A stretch of DNA of 64,000 nucleotides, from positions 63,319,001 through 63,383,000 of the forward strand of contig NC_134112.1 in the NCBI RefSeq assembly GCF_040939455.1, read 5' to 3'. The stretch comes from Microcebus murinus. Its lineage: Eukaryota; Chordata; Mammalia; Primates; Cheirogaleidae. The notes under the pieces are model-generated. The model searched no databases. It saw only the letters and a program-made list of their open reading frames with translations, and was not told where the DNA came from. A program made the position numbers and the translations under genes. Below, in pieces: positions 13,489 to 26,690 of the stretch (the first letter of the stretch is position 1; each line of letters begins with the position of its first letter).

Positions 13489-13926
13489 TGTATGGTTGAT
13501 TTTGTGTGTCAACATGACTGGGCTATGGGTTGCCCACATATGTGGTCAAACATTATTCTGGGTGTGTCTGTGAAGGTGTTTCTGTATGAGATTGACAATT
13601 AAATCAGTTGACTGAGTAAAACAGGTTTCTCTCCCTAATTTGGCCGGGTCTTATCCAATCAACTGAAGGCCTTAATAGAACAAAAAGGCTAAATAAGACA
13701 GAATTCCTTCTGCCTGACTGCCTTTGACCTGGGACATCAGTTTTGATTTGAACTAAAACATCAGCTTTTTTTGGATGTTGATCCTGCACTGAGACTGCAC
13801 CACTGGCTCCCCAGCTTGCCAACTACAGATCTTGGGACTTGCGTCCACAATCTTGTTAGCCAATTCCATATATATATATAAAAAAAAAATATCTCCTACT
13901 GATTTTCTCTGGAGCACCCTAATACA
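13489..13926 (+). repeat. MLT2-type ERVL solo LTR
   Basis: It begins TGTATGGTTGATTTTGTGTG and ends CCTAATACA. It includes TCAAACATTATTCTGGGTGT, AATCAACTGAAGGCCTTAAT and TTGCCAACTACAGATCTTGG, all typical of the ERVL-type MLT2 LTR. Flanking pentamers attgt and attat match at four of five bases. No internal retroviral genes are present. Confidence 0.8.
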
Positions 13927-14149
13927 ATTATTGAATCAACCAGTCAGTCAGGCAGTAAATCCCAAGGAATTATCATAGTCTAAACTAAGAGCTAGAGTCG
14001 CATACCAAAGATGTATACCAAGGAAGACACATAGTTAATGGAACACGAAAGGATGGGAAAGTCCTTAGGAGAGAAAAAAAGAGATGAAGTAGACTCAGAG
14101 AAATGGGAAAAGTACAGTGGATGATAAACAAAAAGCAGATTTGGGGATA

Positions 14150-14280
14150 GATAGGATAGTATGTTAAAACAAAGATTCTCTATATCTATGTATATGGATG
14201 TGTATGTATATGTATATGATGTGTATATATACATACGATGTACCTATAATATGTACACACATATATATTATATATTCTGT
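14150..14280. repeat. Degenerate TATG/TA-rich simple repeat
   Basis: Runs such as TATGGATGTGTATGTATATG and ACACATATATATTATATAT form a decayed microsatellite. It yields a spurious Tyr/Ser/Ile-rich minus-strand ORF. Confidence 0.7.
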
Positions 14281-14609
14281 CAAAACAGAGATAAAATATG
14301 ATAATTTCAATTATCACAGAATTATCAAAATTTTATTGTCACATTATATAATTTTCTGTATAAAATAGGAAAATATCTAAAAATTATTTTACTCAATGTT
14401 TTAAGTCAAGTTAGCCTGTTACATAGTTGCTCCTAAATATTTTGAAACAAAATTAATTCAACTAGATTATAATAATTCAACTAAATTTCAACTGAAAAGA
14501 TATTCTGCATTAATCTATTTATAATCTACACTTAATACTGTCTTACTTTCATTAAGTTCAACAAAATCATGTTATCAGATCAATTCAGGGAAACATGTGG
14601 CAATGTGGC

Positions 14610-14627
14610 GGGGGGGGGGGGGGGGGG
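14610..14627 (+). repeat. 18-bp guanine homopolymer
   Basis: There is an uninterrupted G run in otherwise AT-rich DNA. It can adopt G-quadruplex-type structure and is also prone to sequencing length error. Confidence 0.9.
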
Positions 14628-15102
14628 CAGTCCCAGAACAAGAATAGGTTCCGAGACTCCCACATTTGCAATTTAAAGCAACTTTCTGGCCTTGTTTCAT
14701 AGTTATAAATAGAAACAACACTATCATTCTAACTCCAAGAAATTATAAAATCTGGACCTTTGGCTGAGACCAATATAAGCTGATAATAAAACTAAAATAA
14801 GATACATAATATACATATAAATAGAAAAAGATAAAATATATAAGAATATGAAAACATTTATGCTTAGACAAATCTATTACTTAGAATTCTTCCTTGCCCT
14901 TTGCTTTAATCTTTGATTTCAACATAATTAAATGTATATAGAGAAACAGAATAACTTAAACAGAATGGCTTTGAAAGCATATATTCTTTAGTTTCTCCTT
15001 TTATAACATAGAACTAACTGATCAGAATTTCCCTGCTCAAGTATATTTCATAGCTTCTTGCTGCATATAGAGTAAGGTCCAAACTTTCAAGCTACCATTC
15101 TT

Positions 15103-15290
15103 TGCGATGGCAGTAGTGAAAGGGTTTGGGTTTTGAAGCCAAATAACCTTGACTCAAATCCGAGGTCTGCCATTTATTGGCACTGTGACCTTGGGAAGGT
15201 GACTTCATCTTTCTGAGCTCTTTATTTCCTCATGTAAACAACAGAGATAATAACATTTTCACAGTATTTACTTTGTTGTGAATAATCAGG
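15103..15290 (+). repeat. MIR SINE
   Basis: GTAGTGAAAGGGTTTGGGTT, AGGTCTGCCATTTATTGGCA, CTGTGACCTTGGGAAGGTGA and TTTCCTCATGTAAACAACAG follow MIR order. Confidence 0.85.
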
Positions 15291-15329
15291 ATCTCTTGGC
15301 CTACATCTTAAAAGAAGAATGGAAATCGC

Positions 15330-16660
15330 CACAAAGATGGGCAAAGGAGATGAGCAGAGAGCATTCCAGACAGAGATGAACAGTATACAGAGATGTAAAG
15401 GAGTGTTTACACTTTTTATCCTCTGAATAAAAAGTGAGTATTCAAGAGAGAGGGAGGAGGTAAGAATGGAAAATAAGACAAGGGTCAGCTCAAGGTATGT
15501 CTTAATTCATCTATAGATAACAATGAGCCATCTGAGGGCTTGAATGAAAGGATACCACGGATCAAGCTTGGGCTTTACGCAAATCACTCTAAGTGCAATG
15601 TGGAAGATGAATGATGTATGGGGTGGTGGTAAGCCTGCATGCAACAAGATCAGTTACGAATCTACTGAAAAAAGTCTAAGGGAAGGGGACTTTTCTAGGA
15701 CTACAGTAGGAGAGGAGTAAAGAGTCAGCAGCAGGAAAACTAATGCAACTAAAGCAAGTAGATATATTTATGAAGGACTAGGAGGATGGAGATTGCTCAA
15801 CCAAACTGGAACTCCAGAAGGAGCAGCACATGGGCAAAAAAAGATAACTCATTTAGACTTATGCTTCTAAAACCTGTGGGGCACCCAAGTGGTGATGATC
15901 TAAGCCAGTGGATATAAATCTCTTGCTTAAGAGCAAGATCTAGGCTAAAGAAATAGATTTAGGCATTATCAGCATTTGGAGGTAATGGAAACCATTAGCA
16001 CATAATGAGCTTTTCCAAATATCGCATGAAAAGAAGACAATATTGAATAGGGGACCTAGGAGAATGACATCACTTAAAAGTCAGTAGAGGAAATAATTCA
16101 GAGTGGAGAGAGAGAGAGGAGCGGAGATATTTATAAAAAGAAATTGACCACAAGTTAGCAATTACTGAAGCTGGACAAGGTACATGGGAATTCGCAGTCC
16201 TATATTTGGGTTCTACAGTATGGTATGTGTTTGAAATTTTACAAATAAAATATTAAAAATGAAGGGTGGGTAGAAGAGGAATCAGTGAAGAAATTCTGAA
16301 GAGTGGGAATTTCTGAGGGGGCAGAGAATTAAGACAGAAGTGGGCAATTACACTGAAGAGTAAAGTCAAAACAGTGTCTAAGAAGTGGGCAGAAGGATTT
16401 GGTAGCTGGGTCATTAGAGTGACTTGAGCAAGAACTGTTTCAGTAGAGTGAAAGCTGGATTTCAAGGGGTTTGGGGCAAAAGAGAAGCAGGGAAGTAGAG
16501 ATACAGGTATCTACTGAAATATGGGTGTGAAGGAAAAGTTCGTAAAGGTAAATAAAGGACTTAGTTTTTTTTGTTTTTTGATGGTAGACTACAGAAAGGA
16601 AGGAGGGTAGAAAGAGGCTGATACTAGAGAAAACAGAAAGACAGGAAGATGTAAAATCAA
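15330..16660 (-). repeat. L2 LINE, decayed reverse-transcriptase region
   Basis: The plus strand carries GAGCATTCCAGACAGAGATG, AAATCACTCTAAGTGCAATG and AGATTTAGGCATTATCAGCA, the usual antisense landmarks of L2. On the minus strand a short frame around 16390-16460 reads SSFHSTETVLAQVT, matching the L2/CR1 reverse-transcriptase motif (QSGF..HHSTETAL). It is a fossil with stops throughout. Confidence 0.7.
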
Positions 16661-16664
16661 AAAC

Positions 16665-17020
16665 AAAAGCAGAAGGAGGCCGGGCGCTGTGGCTCACGCC
16701 TGTAATCCTAGCTCTTGGGAGGCCGAGGCGGGCGGATTGCTCAAGGTCAGGAGTTCAAAACCAGCCTGAGCAAGAGCGAGACCCCGTCTCTACTATAAAT
16801 AGAAAGAAATTAATTGGCCAACTGATATATATATAAAAAAATTAGCCGGGCATGGTGGCACATGCCTGTAGTCCCAGCTACTCGGGAGGCTGAGGCAGAA
16901 GGATCACTCAAGCCCAGGAGATTGAGGTTGCTGTGAGCTAGGCTGACACCACGGCACTCACTCTAGCCTGGACAACAAAGTGAGACTCTGTCTCAAAAAA
17001 AAAAAAAAAAAGCAGAAGGA
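16665..17020 (+). repeat. Lemur-type Alu with perfect 13 bp target-site duplication
   Basis: The Alu body begins at 16678 (GGCCGGGCGCTGTGGCTC). It is flanked by aaaagcagaagga at 16665-16677 and 17008-17020. It has the TTGGCCAACTGATATATATA spacer and low divergence. Confidence 0.93.
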
Positions 17021-17664
17021 TAAGTCTGAGAAAAAAGAAGATACAATCTACCTACACCTTTGAGACAGAATATGAATTTTTAGTCCTTGATAAAGGTTTC
17101 TAAATCAATGTGCTCACTGAGAGATCAGAGAGAAGCAGTGGGAGCTAAATTAAGATCAAAAGAAGAGAGAGTGTAGAAGACTTAGCGAAAGGTCTATGTC
17201 AGAGATCTCTGTGGAGATAATGTTGTGAATAAGGAAGCCCTCAGACTGGATGAAAGAAACCAGTTAGATATAAATTTTAAATTAGTTCTTCATCATTTTC
17301 TGGATTCAAAGCAGAGGGATCCTGACAAAGCAAATACAAGACAAAGGAAAAATTCTCTCCACTGAAAAACTGCCTTCAGGGGGAAACATTTAGCTGACTG
17401 ATTATACAGAAGTAAGATACAGAAATTCAATAGGGACTTCAAGATGAACACCACAGAGCAAAATGAGAAACCCTATACAACCAAAAGAATTTCAGTTAGA
17501 ATCAAAATGTTGGCTTTTATAAGCGAAAAAACACAATATTTATGGTACAATCTACATTTGTTTTAAAAAATGGGAGCTTAGACTAAGGTGGTCGTGGGAG
17601 ACAGTGAAGAGTAGTCTGACTTCAAATACAATTTGAAGGTAGAACAGATAGGACTTATTAAAAT
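17021..17664. other. Intronic sequence, possible L2 continuation
   Basis: Purine-rich DNA (GAGAAGCAGTGGGAGCTAAA) resembles diverged L2 but is too weak to name firmly. Confidence 0.35.
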
Positions 17665-18016
<352 letters not shown>

Positions 18017-18418
18017 ATAGAAAGACTTTTTACAAAATGCTAACAGAAATTTCTCTGGATCAAAAGATTAAATATTATGCTTCCATTTTCTTTTTAATTT
18101 TTTTAGAGAATAGAGATAATCTAAATGTTAAATCTAAACAATAATTTTTTGATGTAAAAAATTCAATACTGAAACACATAGGGCAATTCAAACTCAAATG
18201 CCTCAGCCCACACTCTTTCCTAGATATCACCGTTTAAGATCTTTTTCATATAGCTTACTGCAGTGTGTTTCAACCTCTTATTTTTATTATCACCCTCCCA
18301 AGGCAAAAATTTAAACAGCTATACTTGTATACTTACATAATATAGTACATATATTATATATATTTAATATTATATAGTTATGTATAGTTTTATACACACA
18401 CACACACTATAATTAGCC

Positions 18419-18636
18419 TTTTTTTTTTTATTTATTTTTAAAATAGAGTCTCACTCTGTTGCCCAGGCTAGAATACAGTGGCATCATCAAAGCTCCCTGC
18501 AGCCTCCAACTCCTGGGCTCAAGTGATCCTCCTGCATCCTCCCGAGTAGCTGGGATACAGGCACATGCCACCACACCCAGCTAATTTTATTTTTTAAATT
18601 TTTTGTAGAGATGGGTCTTGCTATTGCGTAGGCTTA
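18419..18636 (-). repeat. Partial Alu (reverse)
   Basis: TTTTAAAATAGAGTCTCACT through CACACCCAGCTAATTTTATT, then GTAGAGATGGGTCTTGC where it breaks off. It has one full arm and a stub of the other. Confidence 0.82.
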
Positions 18637-18687
18637 GACTTAAATAACTTAAGTAAAATTTAGTTTCTCCCTAGCAAGAGAAATGAA

Positions 18688-18951
18688 CACATTACTTGCC
18701 AGGTGAGTTGTATTTAACTCATGCTAGTTTTGTGCCCGGGGCTTCATGAAACATATATAACTCACATGTCTCTTTACCTTGAGTCATGTGAACTATTTTT
18801 CAAGTTGCATATAACTCATACACAGAAAACAAAAAAAATAATAAATTTTTCATTCAATTAGAAAGAATCATTTTGTTTTTGAAGTTTTTATTCTATTTTC
18901 ATAATAGAACACTGTGGCCCCAGGGAAACTCTTCCCTAGTGTGGCAATGTG
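18688..18951 (+). mobile_element. Miniature inverted-repeat transposon, copy 1 (piggyBac-like)
   Basis: It aligns end to end with 59950-60215. Shared blocks include TTGTATTTAACTCATG, TTTTATTCTATTTTCATAAT and CTAGTGTGGCA. The left end CACATTACTTGCCA and the right end TGGCAATGTG are decayed versions of the inverted repeats of the second copy. Flanking tetramers tgaa and tcac would be mutated TTAA. It has no coding capacity. Confidence 0.65.
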
Positions 18952-19099
18952 TCACATACTAAGAAGATTTTGTAGGGCAGTGTTGAGCTTTGAGGTCACA
19001 AACCACTGTAATGTTTTTGCAGCCTTTCCTAACCCCTAAATAAAGACCAGAACTTTCTTTCTCCCTCTTGGGATCAATATTACCCCTGTTGAGAATGCT

Positions 19100-19241
19100 T
19101 GGTTTGTAAGTATTTTGAAAATTCCAACAATCCTACTACTGGGTATATATCTAAAGGAAAGGAAATCAGTACGTAAAAGAGATATTTGCACTCTAATGAT
19201 TACTGCAGCACTATTCGTGATAGCCACGATATGAAAATGTG

Positions 19242-19306
<65 letters not shown>

Positions 19307-19680
19307 ATGGAATACTATTAAGCCATAAAAAAGAATGAAATCCTTTCATTCAACATAGATGAGCCTGGAGGACAATATGTGAAGATAAGCCAGGAAGAGA
19401 AAAATACCACATGATCTCACTGATAAGCAGAAGCTAAAAATGTTGATATAGAAGTAGAGAGTAGAATAGTGGTTACTAGAAGCTAAGGGTAGGGGAAGTG
19501 AGGAGGATAAGAAGAGAGGTTAGTTAATGGATAAAAATTACAGTTAGATAGGAGGAATAAGTTCTGGTATTCTATACTGATCGCAGATTATTATATGTAT
19601 CAGATTATCAGTACGTATCCGACAAATAGGTACAATTATTATGTGTCAATTAAAACAATTTTTCTAAATTAAAAATAAAT
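19100..19680 (+). repeat. 5'-truncated L1 3' end with (TA)n expansion
   Basis: CAATCCTACTACTGGGTATA, GCAGCACTATTCGTGATAGC and ATGGAATACTATTAAGCC are conserved L1 3' ORF2/UTR sequence. It ends in an A-rich tail near 19680. Confidence 0.88.
19247..19302. repeat. (TA)n microsatellite, about 28 units
   Basis: An uninterrupted TA run arises from the TGTGTATATATA stretch of the host L1. It produces a meaningless Tyr-Ile ORF on the minus strand. Confidence 0.97.
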
Positions 19681-19689
19681 TTTAAACAT

Positions 19690-20590
19690 ATATATTGGAA
19701 CTCTATTATTTTATTTCTTGTCCTTTTACTATGCTGGGTCAGTTGAAAATAATGTTGAAAAAAGCAGGAATAGGGAATATGGTCTTTCTTTCAACCGTAG
19801 AAGTAATGCTTTTGTATATTTCATCACTAAGAATGATGATTTCTAAAGGTTTTTGTTAGGTATCCTTTATCAATTCAAGAAAGGTCTGCATCTCATTTTG
19901 CTAGAACTTTTTATTATAATGAATTCTGTCAAATACTCTTTCTGGATCTACTGAGATAGTTACATTATTTTTACATACTACTGTACTTGTGGTAATGTTT
20001 TAAAATTTTTCAATATATATTCCTGAGCATGACTAGACTATAATTTTCCTTTCTTATAATTCTTAATTGGTCTTGGTATAAAAGTCATACTAGTCTCACA
20101 GAATGAGTTAGGCTGGAAGGGTTCTTCTTCTCTAATAGCGGTCCACAATCTTTTTGGCATCAGGGACTGGTTTCGTGGAAGACAATTTTTCCACAGATCC
20201 GGGATGGGAAGGATGGCAAGCGATGAGGAGCAGCTGTAAATACAGACAAAGCTTCCCTCCCTTGCCCACCACTCACTTCCTGCTGTGCGGCCTGGTTCCT
20301 AATAGGCCACGGACTGGTACTGTTCTGCAACCCAGGGCTTTGGGACTGCAGCTCTACAAAAATGGAATGATCTGTTCCTTGAATTTTGGGTGGAACTTCC
20401 TTGAAAAACTATCTAGGCCTACTAGTTTCTGATAGGTAGACTTTACAGATTAAATTTCTTTAAAGGTTTCAGGACTGTGGATGGCTTCTGAGTCTACTTA
20501 AACAGTTTTGGAAAGTTATACTTTTCTAAAATGTGTCCAGTTCTACCTGTGTTTTAAAATTAGTTGGCATAAAATTTTTCTTAGTGTCCT
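19690..20590 (-). repeat. Antisense L1 ORF2 fragment, split by an hAT element
   Basis: TTGGTCTTGGTATAAAAGTC and CACAGAATGAGTTAGGCTGG are reverse-complement L1 ORF2. L1 resumes at about 20353 with CCTTGAATTTTGGGTGGAAC and TAGGCCTACTAGTTTCTGAT. Confidence 0.75.
20138..20352. mobile_element. hAT (Charlie/MER1-type) non-autonomous transposon
   Basis: It runs from TAGCGGTCCACAATCTTTTT to AACCCAGGGCTTTGGGACTG. The internal CTGCTGTGCGGCCTGGTTCC and ATAGGCCACGGACTGGTACT are characteristic of MER1-like hAT elements. It is internally deleted and has no transposase. Confidence 0.78.
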
Positions 20591-20599
20591 CTTATTTTT

Positions 20600-20895
20600 T
20601 TAAAAAACTTCACTTTTAATATAATTTTAAACTTAAAGTTGCAGGAATAGCCCAAAGAAACCCCATTCACTATTTGCACACTTAGATTTGCCACTTGTTA
20701 ACATTGAGCCACATTTACTTTAACATTCTCATTTCTTCTCTCTTTGAACTATTTAAGAGTAAGCTGCACACATCACAGCTCTGCACCACCAAATAATTAA
20801 GTGATCTCATAGGAATAAAGACATTCTCCTACATAACCATAGCATAGTTATCAAAATTAGGATTTTTAACATTGTTCAATTCCTGAACAATGAGC
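20600..20895 (-). repeat. Old L1 3'-UTR (antisense)
   Basis: GCCACTTGTTAACATTGAGC, GAACTATTTAAGAGTAAGC and ACATTCTCCTACATAACCAT form the antisense 3'-UTR of an old L1 (L1ME-like). It is probably the 3' end of the L1 at 20910-22000. Confidence 0.65.
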
Positions 20896-20909
20896 TGCAC
20901 ATTGCTAAA

Positions 20910-22000
20910 ATATAGAAGTACAACTAATTTTTGTTTATTTTACCTAACTTTACATATATAACTCTCTCCAAACTGCACATTACTAATATATAGAAGTACA
21001 GGTGACTTTTGTATATTGATTATATTCTTTAATCTTGAAAAAAACCCTTATTAAATCTAGTAGCTTTTTTGGTAGATTCCAATATATTTTCTACATAGAC
21101 AATAATGTCACCTATAAAGAAAGACAATTTTACTTCTTTCTTTCTAAACTGGAAGTCTTTTGTTTCTTTTTCTTACTTATTTCACTAGCTAGAATAATGT
21201 TGAATAGAAGTAGTGACAGCAAAAAGAAATCCTTGTCTTTTCCCTGATTTTAGGGTAGAATCATTCTATTTTCACCATTTATGTATGATTTTACCTACTG
21301 AGATGGCTTCCTCTATATTCCTAATTTGCTGAGAATTTTTATCAGTAATAGATGCTGGATTCATCAAATGCTTTTCCTGCATGTATTGAGAGGATCATAT
21401 ATGTTTTCTTTTATAGTTCCTGGCTTTCCTTTTCCAATTATCCTTATATTAAAACCTCACTGAATCCTCCATAATTTTAAAATTTCTCTTTCATGTTTTC
21501 CATACCTTAGTCTTTATGCAGCATTCTGGATTATTTCATCAATTCTATTTGCCAGGACTCAAATTCTCTCTTTAGCTTATATAATCTTCTGTTTGACCTA
21601 TCTGCTGATTTTTTAATTTCAACAATTTTATTTTTATTTCTAAATGTTATGTTTGGTTCATTTTTAGATCTATCTAGTAATGTTTTAAGTTGTTTCTTAT
21701 TTTTTATATTTAAAAAATATTTCATATTTAGATATTTTAGATTATCAGATAATTCTAATATCTGAAATCCATAGCATCCTTGAGAAGTCCCTTAGGAGCC
21801 TAAAAGCTGTTTTACAGTGTTTTTATTTTTTCTGCTCTCAATCACAGCAGCTCGTTTCTTGATGAGATGGGTCATTTTTAACTGTGAGCCCTTATTTGTC
21901 TGACCTTAATATATGAAGAATTCTGATGGCTAAAACTAGAAACATTTTCCTCAACGGAGGATCTGCATTTGTTCCTTGGAGAAGTGAGGTGTTACCAACT
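20910..22000 (-). repeat. Antisense old L1, ORF2 part
   Basis: AATGTTGAATAGAAGTAGTG followed by CTTGTCTTTTCCCTGATTTT, and TTTCCTGCATGTATTGAGAG, are L1 ORF2 read backwards. The left boundary and the part beyond 21480 are less certain. Confidence 0.65.
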
Positions 22001-24456
<2,456 letters not shown>

Positions 24457-24665
24457 CTAAAACAAAACAAATATAAAGCTTAGGCACTAGGAAAAGCAAG
24501 AGAAGGGAAATGGCATTATGCTAGACCCCTTACCCACATCACAATCAACTAATAGATGTATTCTGAATGCTCAGAGATTTTAAAGACCTTCCCAAGGTCA
24601 TACAATTTGGAATAACCAGGAGTTAATCCATAATTAACATTATTTGCACTCCTTAAAATATTTAC
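24457..24665 (-). other. COG5: COG5 short intron (209 bp)
   Basis: This intron runs GTAAAT...TTTTAG between the 113 bp and 78 bp exons. It is tiny beside its neighbours (8.5 kb and 17.7 kb), and about 125 bp of it is a MIR fragment. Little free sequence is left beyond splice signals, consistent with splicing by intron definition. Confidence 0.9.
24513..24637 (-). repeat. MIR fragment inside the 209 bp COG5 intron
   Basis: GCTCAGAGATTTTAAAGACC, TTCCCAAGGTCATACAATTT and ACCAGGAGTTAATCC match reverse MIR in order. Confidence 0.7.
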
Positions 24666-24778
24666 CTGTCCACAAACAGAACAAATAAGATCCATTAATT
24701 TCTCCATATTGGTCCAGAGGGAAGCACGAAATGCTGCAGTATTTCCTGGGGTTGGCATGGTAGATCGTCCGGGACCCC
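24666..24778 (-). CDS. COG5: COG5 internal coding exon (second of four)
   Basis: This 113 bp exon begins after AACCAG and supplies GG to complete a glycine codon left open by the exon at 33272-33437. It then encodes 37 codons starting [16 protein letters not shown] and ending SVCGQ. The donor is ACAG|GTAAAT; phase is 1 in, 0 out. The joined junction reads [15 protein letters not shown], matching COG5 as I remember it. It forms part of the helical middle of COG5, a region of CATCHR-type tether subunits, where no catalytic residues are expected. Residues in [17 protein letters not shown] differ slightly from the human sequence I recall. The next exon follows after only 209 bp, so the two are an exon pair. 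An ATG inside the exon gives a misleading short ORF that reads on into the intron. Confidence 0.95.
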
Positions 24779-24921
24779 CTGGTTATGAGAGACAAACAAA
24801 TATGAAAAATAAAATTTGCCAAATACAACAAAATATATGTTATTTTGAAGCATACAAAAGCTAAAAATCAGAAGTTCCTTCTTTAATAATTTCTTATGAG
24901 TGATATAAAAAAGAATTTTAA

Positions 24922-25205
24922 CGTTTTGAGTTTAAGAAAGAAAGGGAAACCACACACATACACACCCCAATACCAGTAATGTTAAAATAGGAATTGATGA
25001 AAATGGTTTTCCACAAGGGGTAGGAGGGTGGTGGGAAATGAAACAAGGTGAAAGGTAGAGGGATAGAAGTGAGTTTGGCTCTGTTTCCCACCATCCCCAC
25101 GCCCTTTGTAGGAAACCATTTTCATCAGTTTCCATTTTACCCTTCCTGGGTATGAGTGTTGTGTACATGTTTAAGGTGTTGTTGCCCATTCTTTCTGAAA
25201 ACAAA
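24922..25205. repeat. Large imperfect inverted repeat (hairpin-forming), unnamed
   Basis: The left arm 24981-25039 and the right arm 25083-25141 pair as reverse complements at about 46 of 58 positions, around a 43 bp centre. The longest exact block is TGATGAAAATGGTTT. Weaker symmetry continues outward to about 24922 and 25205. Almost all mismatches are transitions, as in an old palindrome. It lies in the COG5 intron 144 bp upstream of the 24666-24778 exon. I cannot name the family. Confidence 0.75.
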
Positions 25206-25815
25206 CCCTAAAACTGAATACAAATACAGAAACAAATGGATTAACTGTACAGCAAACTGATAATAAAACCACACAGGAGGAAAATAATTCAAGGAATTTT
25301 TAATCATAGAATCCTGATTTTAGTAAGATATATTTTATGGACAAAAAGAATTACAAAGAAATATTGAACTTTACTTAATAGATTTGTTGCTGAATGTGGT
25401 ATTGATGTACTAATCCTGAAACTAGATATATTTTATAGTACAGTAAATGAAGGTTCTTACTGTAAATAGAATAAAGACACAGATATGTAATGGGGATTAG
25501 AGGCATCTCCCAACTAAGTCCACTGAAAGGGCAGAGAGACAATGACTCTTCAATAGTAATAAGCATATCTAACATCCAAATTTTGATTTCTAAGCACTAT
25601 TCCCCAATAAAAACAAACAAACCTGGACTCAAGGGAGAAAAGAGTGATTCCATATCTGAAACAGTGAAAATGCAAGGTAAATCTTTACATACTGTGTCAT
25701 TGAGCAAAGAAGTATTCAAGGACAAAAAGGAGATTTGTTCAAAGACAAATGAAGATCTGTCAAATTTGATTTGACTATAGGTTTCCACAGAACAAATTTG
25801 ATCATCTAAAATAAT

Positions 25816-25880
25816 ACTGGTGATATAATAATAATAATGGTGATAAATAATAAATAATAATGGTGATAAATTATAAAACA
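25816..25880 (+). repeat. AAT-rich tandem repeat (ATAATGGTGATAA units)
   Basis: Three imperfect copies of AATAATGGTGATAA within an (AAT)n background. Confidence 0.8.
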
Positions 25881-25899
25881 ATGATTAAAAGAATAATGT

Positions 25900-26690
25900 A
25901 TGAGTTTACAGAGAAACTCAAAATGTTTGAAAAGGATGGGAACTGCTCTCTACAAAAGAATGCTAGTTACTAAATGCAGAAAGAATGACAGAATTAGGGG
26001 GAAAAAATCACCATTTTGCAACTACTAGTGCAACAGTGAAGGAAAAATTATCAATAAATACCAAAATACTAGGTGAAATGTTCTAGGGAACAAGATATTC
26101 ACATGGTCTCAAAGTATGCACCAAAAATTACTAATTACAAAGAAAAGAGAGTACTTTCACAAGGGCAGTCTACCATATACCATTTTAATGAAGTGATCTC
26201 ATTTGGCATTAGCAACAATAGGACAAACTGACATAATTTTGTCATTTCCTGATATGATGTAATGGGAAATACACAACATCAGCTTAATACCAGTATGTTA
26301 ACCCTGAATCTCATCTTGAAGAAACAATCAGATAAATCCAGACAAATTCAGATTATGGGTTTCTCCAAACATGTTAATGCCATTAAAAAAAACAAAAAAG
26401 GTATGGGCTGTTTTTGATTAAAGGAGAATAGAGACAAGATAACCCACAGAAAAGCATGATCCCTGATTGGTTCTAGTTGAGGGGAGGGACAACTATAAAG
26501 AATATTTTGGAGAACAATTGAATAATTTTGAATTGAATTGCATATTAAATAATATTAATGTATCAATGCTAAATTTCTTGAGGGCGAGAATGTCTAAGAA
26601 TGTTCTTATATGTAACATAAATGAAGCTATTTGTACAGGTTTAAAATCTTCCAACGTAAAAAAAGAAATTGTAATCCCAAATTGAAAGGC
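25900..26690 (+). repeat. Old L1 3'-UTR (L1M-type)
   Basis: TTCACATGGTCTCAAAGTAT, TCATTTGGCATTAGCAACAA, CTGAATCTCATCTTGAAGAA and GAACAATTGAATAATTTTGA are in the order of old L1 3'-UTR sequence. The upstream limit is uncertain. Confidence 0.65.

Noticed and set aside
19036..19308. 90-codon minus ORF starting with repeated Tyr-Ile
   Set aside because: It is produced by the (TA)n microsatellite and L1 antisense sequence.
24549..24831. Minus ORFs starting at [10 protein letters not shown] and MLYLANFIF as separate small proteins
   Set aside because: The first is the COG5 exon reading on into the intron; the second is another frame of the same DNA.
25490..25881. Overlapping 94-codon ORFs on both strands
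   Set aside because: No splice or start context, a low-complexity AAT repeat at one end, and adjacency to old L1 3'-UTR. No family resemblance.
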